This document shows positions 40,034 through 49,695 of a stretch of 52,435 nt of DNA, in pieces. The position numbers were made by a program, and so were the translations under genes. Position 1 is the stretch's first letter. The number at the start of each line of letters is the position of its first letter. The notes under the pieces were generated by a model. It did no database searches. It was not told the DNA's origin and was given only the letters and a program-made list of their open reading frames with translations. Source of the stretch: Bacillota bacterium (lineage in GTDB: Bacteria > Bacillota > Clostridia > Clostridiales > Caloramatoraceae); NCBI GenBank assembly GCA_023389275.1, contig JAEWEN010000097.1, positions 1 through 52,435 of the forward strand. The letters run 5' to 3'.

Positions 40034-42421
40034 ATGTATAAAGAGGATGTAATGACATATAAAAGAGTTAATACAAATTATATAGAAGAAGAAGGAAATG
40101 TTAAAAGCATATTATCTTTAAATAGTATATTTTTTTATACATGTGCATTTTTTGCATCAAGGGTTATTATGTTAAAAATGTTTATGCCCTTTGGACTAGC
40201 ATTTTTTATATCTGCTTATGGAATATTAGGATATAAAGCTGCTATTATTACAGGAGTTGTAGCAGGGCTTGGATATATAACTGCTTTAAATGGAGCATTA
40301 GGACTTTCTCACGCAATAACTATATTAATATCATTAGCTGTAGGAATTTTAATAAGAAAAAGAGATAATCTTAGTATATTTAGAATATCTATAGGTGTAT
40401 TTATTATAAATACAATAATGAATATATTTGTTTATAAGGTTTTTATTTCAGGAGAATTTATACCATATGATATATTTATTAGTTTTTTAGAAAGTGGTAT
40501 TGCTATAGCATTTGGATTTATATCTTCCTATGGTGTAACAGCATTTTTTCCTAAAAATAATAAAGTAAGTATTGCAAATGAAGAGCTTATATGTTTAGCA
40601 CTTATGGTATCAATTGCAGTTGCAGGAACATTTGATATTTCTTATATGGGAATATCACTTAAAAACTTAGTAGCATTTTTACTTGCAATTTCATGTGGAT
40701 TTAATTATGGGGCAAGCTTTGGAGCAGCGATTGGAATAACATTAGGACTTATTTCAGGTATTGCAGATACATCTATGCCTTATACAATAGGTATATTTGG
40801 ATTTTGTGGTCTCATATCAGGGGTGTTTAAAGACTTTGGAAAAATATTAACTTCAATTGCATTTATACTATCAGCAGCAATACTATCTTTTTATGTATCT
40901 TCATTTTCAAACGGAAATCCTTTAATACTAGATGCTATAATTGCTACTTCAATATTTTTAATAATACCTAAAAAGTTACTTCAAAGTTTATCCTTTGTTA
41001 ATATAGCTCCAAAAGAAGAAAAAGTTGAAGTTAAAAATGAGCTTTATATTAAAAGAGTAAATGACATTATGGCATCAAGACTTAGTGGGGTATCAACTGC
41101 ATTAGATGGACTTTCAAATGCACTTGAGGAAAACTTTACAAATGAACTTTCTAAAAAAGCAGATATAAATGCTATGGTTGAAAAGTTAGCAAATAAGGTT
41201 TGTTTTACATGTGAAAATAGAAATTTATGTTGGAATAGTGAAATATATTATACTACTAATGCTTTTGTAGAACTTTTGCAAGATGTTGAAAGAAAAGGTA
41301 AATTAAGTCCAAAGGATTTGCCAGGCTCTATTGAAAGTAAGTGTTTAAAGCCATATGAACTAACAAGAGAAACTAATAGTATATTTGAAATATTTAGGGT
41401 TAATAGTATATGGAAAAATAAATTAGCAAATTCACGTGTTGTTTTAGCAGAGCAAATAAGAGGAATGTCTTTAATAGTTAATGACATGATTGAAGAAGCT
41501 GCAAATATTATAGAAGTTAAAAGTGATAAGGAAAGGGAAATTGAAGATGCTTTAAGAGATAATAACATTAAATTTAGTGAAGTGTTTTTAGTTAAAGATA
41601 TAAAGGGACGTTATGAAGTTACTGTGTATATAGACAGTAATTATGGAAATGATATAAATGTATGTGATTATACCTCTATAATAAGTAGGGTTTTAGATAG
41701 AAAACTTTGTACAACAAATCTTACAAGTGGAATGGTGAAAAATAGTATTTATCAAATAAAGCTTATAGAAGAAGAAAAGTACACAGTTAAAACAGCAATA
41801 GCAAAGTCTTCAAGTGAAAATATATCAGGAGATAGTTATACATTTGGGGATATAGGAAGTGGAAGATACTTAGTGGGACTTAGTGATGGAATGGGAAGCG
41901 GAGTTATAGCTTCTAATGAAAGTAAGGCTACAATTTCTCTTTTAGAAAAGTTTATGGAAGCAGGATTTGATAGATCCTCTGCTATTAAAGCTATAAATTC
42001 AGTTCTTATTTTAGGAGATAGTGATGAAAGATTTGCAACTATAGATATGTGCTTAGTAGATCTTTATAGTGGTATAGGAGAGTTTGTTAAAATAGGAGCA
42101 GCACCTACATATATTAAAAAATCTAATACTGTTGAAATTTTAAAAAGCTCTAGTATGCCAGTTGGAATATTAGATGATGTAGATTTTGAAACTAATATTG
42201 TAGACATTGAAAATGGTGATATGATAATTATGGTTTCAGATGGAGTTTCAGATGCAAATGAACATATGAAAGAAACCTGGATAAGTAAGGCTTTATATGA
42301 ATATGACAGTGGAAATCCAAAAGATGTAGCTGACTATATTCTTAAAAAAGCAAAAGAATATGCAGGTGAGGATTTTGATGATATGACAGTAGTTGTAAGT
42401 AAGGTGTGGAAAATTATATAG
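40034..42421 (+). CDS. spoIIE: Stage II sporulation phosphatase SpoIIE
   Basis: Membrane phosphatase that dephosphorylates SpoIIAA and so switches on sigma-F in the forespore. 795 residues: about ten membrane helices (22-320), a central regulatory/FtsZ-interaction region with CxxC-type cysteines (KVCFTCENRNLCW), and a C-terminal PP2C phosphatase (about 590-795) with metal-binding GDSYTFGDIGSGRYLVGLSD, DGMGSG near 617 and VSDGVSDAN near 735. ATG 40034 follows AGGGGG. ATG 40052 is an alternative. Position between tRNA genes and tilS is as in B. subtilis. Confidence 0.96.
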   Translation: MYKEDVMTYKRVNTNYIEEEGNVKSILSLNSIFFYTCAFFASRVIMLKMFMPFGLAFFISAYGILGYKAAIITGVVAGLGYITALNGALGLSHAITILISLAVGILIRKRDNLSIFRISIGVFIINTIMNIFVYKVFISGEFIPYDIFISFLESGIAIAFGFISSYGVTAFFPKNNKVSIANEELICLALMVSIAVAGTFDISYMGISLKNLVAFLLAISCGFNYGASFGAAIGITLGLISGIADTSMPYTIGIFGFCGLISGVFKDFGKILTSIAFILSAAILSFYVSSFSNGNPLILDAIIATSIFLIIPKKLLQSLSFVNIAPKEEKVEVKNELYIKRVNDIMASRLSGVSTALDGLSNALEENFTNELSKKADINAMVEKLANKVCFTCENRNLCWNSEIYYTTNAFVELLQDVERKGKLSPKDLPGSIESKCLKPYELTRETNSIFEIFRVNSIWKNKLANSRVVLAEQIRGMSLIVNDMIEEAANIIEVKSDKEREIEDALRDNNIKFSEVFLVKDIKGRYEVTVYIDSNYGNDINVCDYTSIISRVLDRKLCTTNLTSGMVKNSIYQIKLIEEEKYTVKTAIAKSSSENISGDSYTFGDIGSGRYLVGLSDGMGSGVIASNESKATISLLEKFMEAGFDRSSAIKAINSVLILGDSDERFATIDMCLVDLYSGIGEFVKIGAAPTYIKKSNTVEILKSSSMPVGILDDVDFETNIVDIENGDMIIMVSDGVSDANEHMKETWISKALYEYDSGNPKDVADYILKKAKEYAGEDFDDMTVVVSKVWKII

Positions 42422-42423
42422 CG

Positions 42424-42476
42424 AAAAAAACGCAGAGGTATTTAAATAAGTTGCGCATTACCTCTGTGTTTTTTTA
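42424..42476 (+). terminator. Terminator of spoIIE
   Basis: Stem from AAAACGCAGAGGTA (to 42440) with TACCTCTGTGTTTT (from 42459), including one G-T pair and an 18-base loop, then a T run. Confidence 0.85.
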
Positions 42477-42558
42477 TTTTTTTAAATTATATATTGAGTT
42501 TTTATGTAAAAAACCATATTATTATATTATGACTAGTAAAAGGATAAGTGATAGGATA

Positions 42559-43914
42559 ATGCTAGAAAAAGTTAAAACTACAATAAAAAAGCACAACATG
42601 ATTTCAAGTGGAGATCGTATAGTAGTCGGATTCTCAGGAGGACCTGACTCTTTATGTCTTTTAAATATATTATTAGAGTTAAAAGACGAGTACAATCTCT
42701 TTATTTGTGCGGCTCATATTAATCATTTAATAAGAGGAGACGAAGCTAAAAGAGACGAAGATTTTGCGAGAAAATTTTGTGAAATAAATAATATAGACTT
42801 TTTTCTAAAAACAGAAGATGTAAATTCCCTTGCTAAAAAAATGAAAATGTCTAGTGAAGAAGCAGGTAGAAAAGTAAGATATGACTTTTTTAATGAAGTA
42901 TCTTCAAAGGTTTCAGCTAATAAAATAGCACTAGCACATAATTTAAATGATAATGGTGAAACAATTATTATGAGAATTTTAAGAGGAACATCTCTTTCAG
43001 GTCTTTCAGGAATAGCGCCTAAAAGAGAAAATATTATAAGGCCTCTTATAGACTGTTCAAGAAAAGAAATAGAAAGTTACTGCATGAAGCATAATCTAAA
43101 TCCTGTAATAGACAGTACAAATTTAGAAGAAGTTTATACAAGAAATAAAATTAGACTAAATATAATTCCCTACATAGAAAATAACTTTAATAAAAATATT
43201 TTAAAAAACCTTCATTATAATTCAAATATAGTAAGAGATGAGGAAAATCTTATAAATTATTATTCTAAACAAGAAGTTTTAAATATTACTGTGAAAAATG
43301 GATATAATATAGAAAGATTTAACAACCTACATATTGCTATGAGAAGAAGAGTTTTAAGAAATATTATTAAAGAAAAAATAGGAAATCTTAATGGAATAGA
43401 GTATAAACATATAGAAACAATAATTGATTTCCTTAAAAATCCAAAGTCAGGTAAAAAAATAGATATTAAAAAAGGTTTAGTTTTAGCTATAGATTATGAT
43501 GTTTTTAACATGTATAAAGAAAGTAAAACAAAAGTTTTAAAAAATATAAGTCATAATATTTTAAATGGCGAAATAACTATAAATGACTATAAAATAAAAG
43601 CCAGCATAATAAGTAAGGAAGAATACAAAGACAGATTTAATACTATTTGTTTTGACTTTGACAAAATAAAAGGGGAAGTATTAGTTAGGTATAGAGAAAA
43701 TGGAGACTATATATATCCTAAAGGATTAAAGGGAAGAAAAAAATTAAAAGATCTATTTATAGATATGAAAGTGCCAAGGGATATAAGAGATTCTATACCT
43801 ATAATAGCAATTGAAAAAGAAGTTTTAATAATACCAAACATTAAAACTACATCATCTTACAGTATAGATAACAATACTAAAAATATACTTAAGATAGAAA
43901 TAAAAGGGGTGTAA
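42559..43914 (+). CDS. tilS: tRNA(Ile)-lysidine synthase
   Basis: Converts C34 of tRNA-Ile(CAT) to lysidine so it reads AUA rather than AUG, important in this ATA-rich genome. The N-terminal PP-loop ATPase has GFSGGPDSLCLL (SGGPDS at 26-31) and AAHINHLIRGDEAKRDE; the C-terminal TilS domains end near residue 451. I choose ATG 42559 because MLEKVKTTIKKHNMISSGDRI aligns with family N-termini; the ATG at 42529 has no ribosome binding site and upstream codons overlap the spoIIE terminator. The ribosome binding site is weak in either case (AAAGGATAAG, far from the start). hpt follows after 3 bases. Confidence 0.93.
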   Translation: MLEKVKTTIKKHNMISSGDRIVVGFSGGPDSLCLLNILLELKDEYNLFICAAHINHLIRGDEAKRDEDFARKFCEINNIDFFLKTEDVNSLAKKMKMSSEEAGRKVRYDFFNEVSSKVSANKIALAHNLNDNGETIIMRILRGTSLSGLSGIAPKRENIIRPLIDCSRKEIESYCMKHNLNPVIDSTNLEEVYTRNKIRLNIIPYIENNFNKNILKNLHYNSNIVRDEENLINYYSKQEVLNITVKNGYNIERFNNLHIAMRRRVLRNIIKEKIGNLNGIEYKHIETIIDFLKNPKSGKKIDIKKGLVLAIDYDVFNMYKESKTKVLKNISHNILNGEITINDYKIKASIISKEEYKDRFNTICFDFDKIKGEVLVRYRENGDYIYPKGLKGRKKLKDLFIDMKVPRDIRDSIPIIAIEKEVLIIPNIKTTSSYSIDNNTKNILKIEIKGV

Positions 43915-43917
43915 TCT

Positions 43918-44457
43918 ATGGATAACTTAATTAAAGAAGTACTATTTTCAAAGGAAGAAATAAGCAATAAGGTTAAAGAACTAGCTGAACAAATTAACAA
44001 TGACTATAAAGGAAAAAAAGTTCTTTGCATAGGAATACTTAAAGGATCAGTTGTATTTTTATCAGATATTATTAGAGAACTTAAAGGAGAAGTTGAAATT
44101 GATTTTATGGCTGTTTCAAGTTATGGAAATTCAACAACTTCATCAGGTATAGTTAGAATATTAAAAGATCTTAACTATGATATAGAAGGAAGAGACGTTG
44201 TTATTATAGAAGATATAATAGACACAGGAGTAACATTAAAATATTTATGTGAATACTTAACTGCTAGAAAACCAAATTCACTAAAAATATGTTGTCTTCT
44301 AGACAAACCAGAAAGAAGAAAAGCAGATATTAAAGCTGACTATATAGGATTCCAAATACCAGATTACTTTGTAGTTGGATATGGTATAGACTATGCTGAA
44401 ATGTTTAGACAACTTCCTTATATAGGAGTTCCTAAAGAAGAAGTTTATACTAAATAA
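43918..44457 (+). CDS. hpt: Hypoxanthine phosphoribosyltransferase
   Basis: Purine salvage enzyme using PRPP to form IMP or GMP. 179 residues. The PRPP-binding loop is VVIIEDIIDTGVTLKYL; SSYGNST lies in the flexible loop region. ATG 43918 follows AAGGGGTG, overlapping the end of tilS, so they are translationally linked. tilS-hpt-ftsH is a widely conserved Firmicute order. Confidence 0.96.
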   Translation: MDNLIKEVLFSKEEISNKVKELAEQINNDYKGKKVLCIGILKGSVVFLSDIIRELKGEVEIDFMAVSSYGNSTTSSGIVRILKDLNYDIEGRDVVIIEDIIDTGVTLKYLCEYLTARKPNSLKICCLLDKPERRKADIKADYIGFQIPDYFVVGYGIDYAEMFRQLPYIGVPKEEVYTK

Positions 44458-44582
44458 AGCCACTTTATAATAAAAAAGGAAGTAGTAGAAGAATAACAGT
44501 TCTTTATGTTATAATAGTGGTTAAATCTATAAAGTAATGCTAAACTAAATAGTGTGGCTTATAATTAGAAAGGGGGGCCAGA

Positions 44583-46595
44583 ATGAAGAAATCCTTAATT
44601 AAAAGTTTAATGGCCTGGATTTTTATTATTACTGCCTTAGTTATAGCTGTAACATTGTATTCAAATACAGCTCCTAAAAAACAAAACATTACCTATTCAA
44701 CATTAGTAACTAAAGTAGAAAAGGGAGAAGTTAATAAGCTAGTTGTAAGCCTTGAAGACTTACAAGTTTCAGGGGAGCTTAAAGATGGAGTTAAATTTGT
44801 AACAACAATTGGCTCATCTTCTGAATTCCAAAAATTCATAACAGAATATAACAGCACACATGATCAAAAAGTAAACTTAGATTTTATAGCACCTACTAAA
44901 TATCCTATTTGGTTATCGCTATTACCTAACTTATTACTTATAGTTATGATGGTTGGAATTTTATTTTTCTTTATGCAGCAATCACAAGGTGGCGGCGGAA
45001 AAGGCGTTATGAACTTTGGAAAAAGTAAAGCTAAATTAGCTACCGGTGATAAAAATAAAGTAAACTTTAAAGATGTTGCAGGAGCAGATGAAGAAAAAGT
45101 TGAACTTCAAGAAATAGTGGACTTTTTAAAGCAACCTAAAAAGTACATAGAACTTGGAGCAAGAATACCTAAAGGAGTACTATTAGTAGGACCTCCAGGA
45201 ACAGGTAAAACTTTACTTGCTAAAGCAGTTGCAGGTGAAGCTGGAGTACCATTTTTTAGTATAAGTGGTTCTGATTTTGTTGAAATGTTCGTAGGGGTTG
45301 GAGCATCTAGAGTAAGAGATTTATTTGAAAATGCTAAGAAAAATGCCCCATGTATAATATTCATAGATGAAATTGACGCTGTAGGTAGACAAAGAGGAGC
45401 AGGACTTGGTGGTGGTCACGATGAAAGAGAACAAACACTTAACCAGCTTCTTGTTGAAATGGACGGATTTGGTGTTAATGAAGGTATTATTATGGTAGCA
45501 GCAACAAATAGACCAGATATTTTAGATCCAGCGTTATTAAGACCAGGAAGATTTGATAGACAGGTAGTTGTTAATGCACCTGATGTTAAAGGTAGAGAAG
45601 AGATACTTAAAGTACACTCAAGAAATAAACCTTTATCAAACAAAGTAGACCTTGCAGTACTTGCAAAAAGAACACCAGGATTTACAGGTGCAGACCTTGA
45701 GAACTTAATGAATGAAGCAGCATTGCTATCAGTTAGAAGAGGTAAAAAGAAAATAGGAATGCTTGAACTTGAAGAAGCTATTACAAGAGTTATAGCAGGG
45801 CCTGAAAAGAAAAGTAGAGTAATGAGCGAAAAAGAAAGAAAACTTACTGCTTACCATGAAGCAGGTCACGCAATAGTTATGAGACTTTTACCTAACTCAG
45901 ACCCAGTTCATGAAATAAGTATAATTCCAAGAGGAAGAGCTGGTGGATATACACTTTCACTTCCAAAGGAAGATAGAAACTATGCTTCAAAAAATGAACT
46001 TCAAGATCAAATAGCAGGTCTTTTAGGTGGTAGAGTAGCTGAAAAAATAGTACTTGATGATATAAGTACAGGAGCAAGTAATGATATTCAAAGAGCTACT
46101 AGAATAGCTAGAGAAATGGCAACTAAATACGGAATGAGTGATACTTTAGGTCCAATTGAGTTTGGAGAAGAACACGGTGAAGTATTTATGGGAAGAGACT
46201 TTAATAAATCTAGAAACTATAGTGAAGAAGTAGCATCATTAGTAGACTCAGAAATTAAAAACTTTGTTATGACAGGTTATGCACAAGCAGAAAAACTGCT
46301 TCGTGAAAATATAGATACTCTTCATAGAGTAGCTGAAGCTTTACTTGAAAGAGAAAAGCTTGAAGCACATGAATTTGAAGCTATATTTAACGGTCAAACT
46401 GTTGAAGATATAAAAAGAAAAGAAGAAGAAGAACTAGCTGCTAAAAAAGCTGCAAAAGAAGCTGCTGAGGCTAAAAAAGCTGAGGAAGCTAAAGCGAAGC
46501 TAGAAGAAGAAAGTAAAAGCTTAGACGAAAAGCCTCAAACAGAAGAAGTAAAAGAAACTGTAAATGAGGAAGATAAGGAAGAACCTAAAAATTAA
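44583..46595 (+). CDS. ftsH: ATP-dependent zinc metalloprotease FtsH
   Basis: Membrane-bound hexameric protease that degrades misfolded membrane and regulatory proteins. Two membrane helices (about 10-27 and 110-131) flank a small extracellular domain. The AAA module has Walker A GPPGTGKT (203-210), Walker B CIIFIDE (257-263) and SRH GRFDRQ. The zinc site is HEAGH (425-429). 670 residues, with a C-terminal tail from about 610 that is unusually rich in Ala, Lys and Glu. ATG 44583 follows AAAGGGGGG. It ends at a terminator. Confidence 0.97.
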   Translation: MKKSLIKSLMAWIFIITALVIAVTLYSNTAPKKQNITYSTLVTKVEKGEVNKLVVSLEDLQVSGELKDGVKFVTTIGSSSEFQKFITEYNSTHDQKVNLDFIAPTKYPIWLSLLPNLLLIVMMVGILFFFMQQSQGGGGKGVMNFGKSKAKLATGDKNKVNFKDVAGADEEKVELQEIVDFLKQPKKYIELGARIPKGVLLVGPPGTGKTLLAKAVAGEAGVPFFSISGSDFVEMFVGVGASRVRDLFENAKKNAPCIIFIDEIDAVGRQRGAGLGGGHDEREQTLNQLLVEMDGFGVNEGIIMVAATNRPDILDPALLRPGRFDRQVVVNAPDVKGREEILKVHSRNKPLSNKVDLAVLAKRTPGFTGADLENLMNEAALLSVRRGKKKIGMLELEEAITRVIAGPEKKSRVMSEKERKLTAYHEAGHAIVMRLLPNSDPVHEISIIPRGRAGGYTLSLPKEDRNYASKNELQDQIAGLLGGRVAEKIVLDDISTGASNDIQRATRIAREMATKYGMSDTLGPIEFGEEHGEVFMGRDFNKSRNYSEEVASLVDSEIKNFVMTGYAQAEKLLRENIDTLHRVAEALLEREKLEAHEFEAIFNGQTVEDIKRKEEEELAAKKAAKEAAEAKKAEEAKAKLEEESKSLDEKPQTEEVKETVNEEDKEEPKN

Positions 46596-46598
46596 ATG

Positions 46599-46633
46599 AA
46601 AAGCTCTATATCTGTGATATAGAGCTTTTTTTA
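46599..46633 (+). terminator. Terminator of ftsH
   Basis: AAAAGCTCTATATC (46599-46612), loop TGT, GATATAGAGCTTTT (46616-46629), then T's. Confidence 0.9.
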
Positions 46634-46664
46634 TGATATAATTTCTTTAAAAAAGGTGAATTAA

Positions 46665-47648
46665 ATGAAAAATAAAGTTTTAGAATATCTTAAAAAGTCA
46701 AATGACTATGTGTCAGGAGAAAATATAAGTAATAAACTTAATGTTTCAAGAACTGCTATATGGAAAAATATAAATAAGCTTAAGGAAGAAGGCTATAATA
46801 TAGAATCATCATCTAAAAAAGGATATAAACTAATAGAGTCTCCAGATATATTAACACAAGGGGAAATAAAACCTTTTTTAACAACTTCATATATAGGAAA
46901 TAGTATTTTATATTATGAAACCTTAGAGTCAACAAATCAGGAAATAAGAAGCCTTGCAGGAAACGGGGAAAAAGAAGGGTTAGTTTTAATAGCAGATTAT
47001 CAAACAAAGGGAAAAGGTAGGCTACAAAGACCATGGGTAGGTAGTTCAGGAGAATCTATTGCTATGTCTATTTTAATAAGACCTGACATACCACCTTATA
47101 TGGCGCCTTCAATAACGCAGGTAGTAGCTCTTTCTGTTTGTAAAGCATTAAGAAATGTATCAGGTTTAGATTTTAAAATAAAGTGGCCTAATGATATAAT
47201 AATTAACGGAAAAAAAGTATGTGGAATACTTACTGAAATGGATGGAGAAATAGATTGTTTAAACTATATAATAGTAGGAATAGGCATAAATGTTAATCAA
47301 GAATCTATGCCAAGTGATATTTCGCATAAAGCAACTTCATTAAAAATAGAATTAAATAAAAACATTCAAAGAAAAGACATAGTTATTAATATATTAAATG
47401 AATTTGAGAAAGGCTATGAAATATTTAAATCCCATGGAATAAAGCCATTTATAAATGAACTGAAAAATTACTCTGCACTTATAAATAAAAGTGTTGTTAT
47501 AAGTAATCCTTTTAAAAGCTTTAATGCTAAAGTTGTTGATATTGATAATGAAGGTTATTTAATAGTAGAAAATGAAAATGGTGAAAGGGAAAGTGTTGTT
47601 GGAGGAGATATATCTATAAGAGGGGAGAGTTCTTATCTTCCAAAATAA
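46665..47648 (+). CDS. birA: Biotin--protein ligase / biotin repressor BirA
   Basis: Attaches biotin to carboxylases and, with biotinyl-AMP bound, represses biotin genes. N-terminal winged helix (1-60: VSGENISNKLNVSRTAIWKNI), catalytic domain with GKGRLQRPW (family GRGRxxRxW), KWPNDIIINGKKVCGIL, and a C-terminal SH3-like domain. 327 residues, the bifunctional class II form. ATG 46665 follows AAGGTG. coaX follows 25 bases later. Confidence 0.95.
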   Translation: MKNKVLEYLKKSNDYVSGENISNKLNVSRTAIWKNINKLKEEGYNIESSSKKGYKLIESPDILTQGEIKPFLTTSYIGNSILYYETLESTNQEIRSLAGNGEKEGLVLIADYQTKGKGRLQRPWVGSSGESIAMSILIRPDIPPYMAPSITQVVALSVCKALRNVSGLDFKIKWPNDIIINGKKVCGILTEMDGEIDCLNYIIVGIGINVNQESMPSDISHKATSLKIELNKNIQRKDIVINILNEFEKGYEIFKSHGIKPFINELKNYSALINKSVVISNPFKSFNAKVVDIDNEGYLIVENENGERESVVGGDISIRGESSYLPK

Positions 47649-47673
47649 ATTTAATTTGAGAGGTAATAATATT

Positions 47674-48450
47674 ATGTTGCTTGTATTTGATGTTGGGAAT
47701 ACCAATGTAGTAATGGGATTATATAAGGGGAAAGAGTTAATAACAAACTGGAGATTATCCACTACTGAGGATAGAACAGCAGATGAATATGGTGTTATGA
47801 TAATTAATTTATTTGAAAGAGCAGAAATAGATTATAAAAAAGTAACAAATGTAATAGTTTCATCTGTTGTACCTAATATTATGTATTCTTTAGAAAGAAG
47901 CATAAAAAGATATTTTAATGTAGAGCCTATAATAGTAGGACCTGGTGTTAAAACAGGAATAAATATAAAATATGATAATCCAAAAGAAGTAGGAGCAGAT
48001 AGAATAGTAAATGCAGTTGCTGCTATTGAAACATATAAAAAAGCAGTTATAATAGTAGACTTTGGTACAGCTACTACATTTTGTGCGGTAGGTAAAAATG
48101 GAAACTATTATGGTGGAGCTATTATGCCAGGGATTAAAATATCCTCAGATGCACTTTTTGAAAAAGCAGCTAAACTTCCAAGAGTAGAGCTTGTTTCTAC
48201 TCCTAAAATAATATGTAAAAATACTGTTCAAAGTATGCAATCAGGAATAGTATATGGTTATGTAGGAAGTGTAGATTATATTGTAGAAAATATGAAAAAA
48301 GAAATGGAGGAAATTGGTGAGGAAGATATAAAAGTTATATGTACAGGAGGTCTTTCAAAACTAATTCTTCCACATAGTAAAACTATAAATGAATATAATG
48401 ATAAACTTACATTAGAAGGACTTAGAATAATATACGAAAAAAATATATAA
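47674..48450 (+). CDS. coaX: Type III pantothenate kinase
   Basis: First step of coenzyme A synthesis. 258 residues with MLLVFDVGNTNVVMGLY at the phosphate loop, GADRIVNAVAA, VDFGTATTFCAV and GAIMPGIKISSDALF. ATG 47674 follows GAGAGGT; an in-frame TTG at 47656 lies before that site. In B. subtilis coaX follows ftsH directly; here birA is between them. dusB begins 10 bases downstream. Confidence 0.95.
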   Translation: MLLVFDVGNTNVVMGLYKGKELITNWRLSTTEDRTADEYGVMIINLFERAEIDYKKVTNVIVSSVVPNIMYSLERSIKRYFNVEPIIVGPGVKTGINIKYDNPKEVGADRIVNAVAAIETYKKAVIIVDFGTATTFCAVGKNGNYYGGAIMPGIKISSDALFEKAAKLPRVELVSTPKIICKNTVQSMQSGIVYGYVGSVDYIVENMKKEMEEIGEEDIKVICTGGLSKLILPHSKTINEYNDKLTLEGLRIIYEKNI

Positions 48451-48460
48451 GGGAGAAAGT

Positions 48461-49435
48461 ATGAAAATAGGAAGTTTTGTAACAGATAATAATATATTTT
48501 TAGCACCTATGGCAGGTGTTACAGATAAAGCTTATAGAATAATATGCAAAAGTCAAAATTGTGGAATGGTATATACTGAGATGATAAGCTCTAAAGGAAT
48601 GTATTATGGAAGTAAAAGAACAGAGCTTATGCTTGATATAGACCCTAGAGAAGGAAAAACAGCAGTTCAAATATTTGGATCAGATCCAGAGATTATGGGA
48701 TATATGGCTGAAACTATTGGTGATAATGAAAGAGTATCTATAATAGATATTAATATGGGGTGCCCTGCTCCTAAAATAGTAAAAAACCAAGATGGCTCAG
48801 CTTTAATGAAAGATCCTAAAACAGCAGAGGCTGTTGTTAAAAAGGTAGTTGAAAAAGCTAAAAAGCCTGTAACAGTTAAAATAAGAAAAGGTTGGGACGA
48901 CAACTCTGTTAACGCAGTTGAATTTGCTAAAATGATAGAAGCAGCAGGTGCTAATGCTCTTACTATACATGGAAGAACTAGAATGCAAATGTATGAAGGA
49001 GTAGCAGATTGGGATATAATAAAAAAGGTTAAAGACTCTATAAACATTCCTTTAATAGGAAATGGAGATGTAAGATCACCTGAGGATGCTAAACGTCTTA
49101 TAGAACATACAGGTTGTGATGGTATTATGGTTGGACGAGGTGCAATGGGTAATCCATTTATATTTAAAAAAATAACCCATTATTTTGAAACAGGCGAGAT
49201 TTTAGAAGATGTTCCAGAAGAAGATAAAATAAATACAGCAATTTATCATTTAAATCTTGCAGAGGAATTTAAAGGGTATTCTGGAGTTATAGAAATGAGA
49301 AAGCATATTGCATGGTATATAAAAGGAATGAAAGATGCTACATCTATAAGAGAAGCGATAAATAAAATGACATCAAAAGATGAAATGGAAAATTTCCTTT
49401 TAGACTATAAAGAAAGAGTAATATTAGGTAAGTAG
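48461..49435 (+). CDS. dusB: tRNA-dihydrouridine synthase, DusB type
   Basis: FMN enzyme that reduces uridines in tRNA D-loops. 324 residues: LAPMAGVTDKAYRII, NMGCPAPKIVKNQDGSALM (catalytic Cys in GCPAP), TIHGRTRMQMY, IGNGDVRSPEDA and VGRGAMGNPF. ATG 48461 follows GGGAG. It corresponds to dusB (yacF) in the B. subtilis order ahead of lysS. Confidence 0.95.
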   Translation: MKIGSFVTDNNIFLAPMAGVTDKAYRIICKSQNCGMVYTEMISSKGMYYGSKRTELMLDIDPREGKTAVQIFGSDPEIMGYMAETIGDNERVSIIDINMGCPAPKIVKNQDGSALMKDPKTAEAVVKKVVEKAKKPVTVKIRKGWDDNSVNAVEFAKMIEAAGANALTIHGRTRMQMYEGVADWDIIKKVKDSINIPLIGNGDVRSPEDAKRLIEHTGCDGIMVGRGAMGNPFIFKKITHYFETGEILEDVPEEDKINTAIYHLNLAEEFKGYSGVIEMRKHIAWYIKGMKDATSIREAINKMTSKDEMENFLLDYKERVILGK

Positions 49436-49449
49436 AAGGCTTTAAGATA

Positions 49450-49478
49450 TTGACAACTTAAAGTCCTAGTCTTATAAT
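49450..49478 (+). promoter_or_regulatory. Sigma-A promoter of greA-lysS
   Basis: TTGACA (49450-49455), 17 bases, TATAAT (49473-49478): perfect consensus. Transcription should start near 49485, leaving a leader of about 210 bases. Confidence 0.85.
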
Positions 49479-49484
49479 ATGACG

Positions 49485-49680
49485 TAATGAAAAAAAGGGT
49501 GTTAAGGAAACTTACACCCTAATTATAATATATGTCTAATAAACTAAGCCTGTTATTCTTAAGTTTAGAAAAATAGGTGATTTTTATTTATACATAATCT
49601 ACTCTTATATAAGAGTCATAATACATAAAGTCTTTTTAAAGGGCTTTAAATTTTTAGGGAGCCAAATAATCGAAAACGTT
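49485..49680 (+). other. Structured 5' leader of greA-lysS (possible RNA element)
   Basis: Four hairpins can form in order. (a) 49496-49520, AGGGTGT/ACACCCT plus AAG/CTT with a GAAA tetraloop. (b) 49540-49567, TAAACTAAG with CTTAAGTTTA, one bulge. (c) 49601-49616, ACTCTT-ATAT-AAGAGT. (d) 49626-49648, TAAAGTC with GGCTTTA followed by AATTTTT. No ORF with a ribosome binding site lies here. It matches no riboswitch or T-box that I can recognise. Confidence 0.45.
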
Positions 49681-49695
49681 AAAGGGGAGATAACC

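Noticed and set aside
44458..44582. Inverted CCACT-TTATAA / TTATAA-AGTGG between hpt and ftsH
   Set aside because: Stem has a bulge and long loop and no T run follows, and its right half contains a TATAAT without a -35; not enough for a terminator or promoter call.
46665..49435. birA-coaX-dusB as an unusual cluster
   Set aside because: This order is familiar in clostridia; it is a cofactor/tRNA modification operon without special features.
49496..49520. Hairpin AGGGTGT...ACACCCT as an intrinsic terminator of dusB
   Set aside because: No T run follows and it lies downstream of a perfect promoter, so a leader hairpin fits better.
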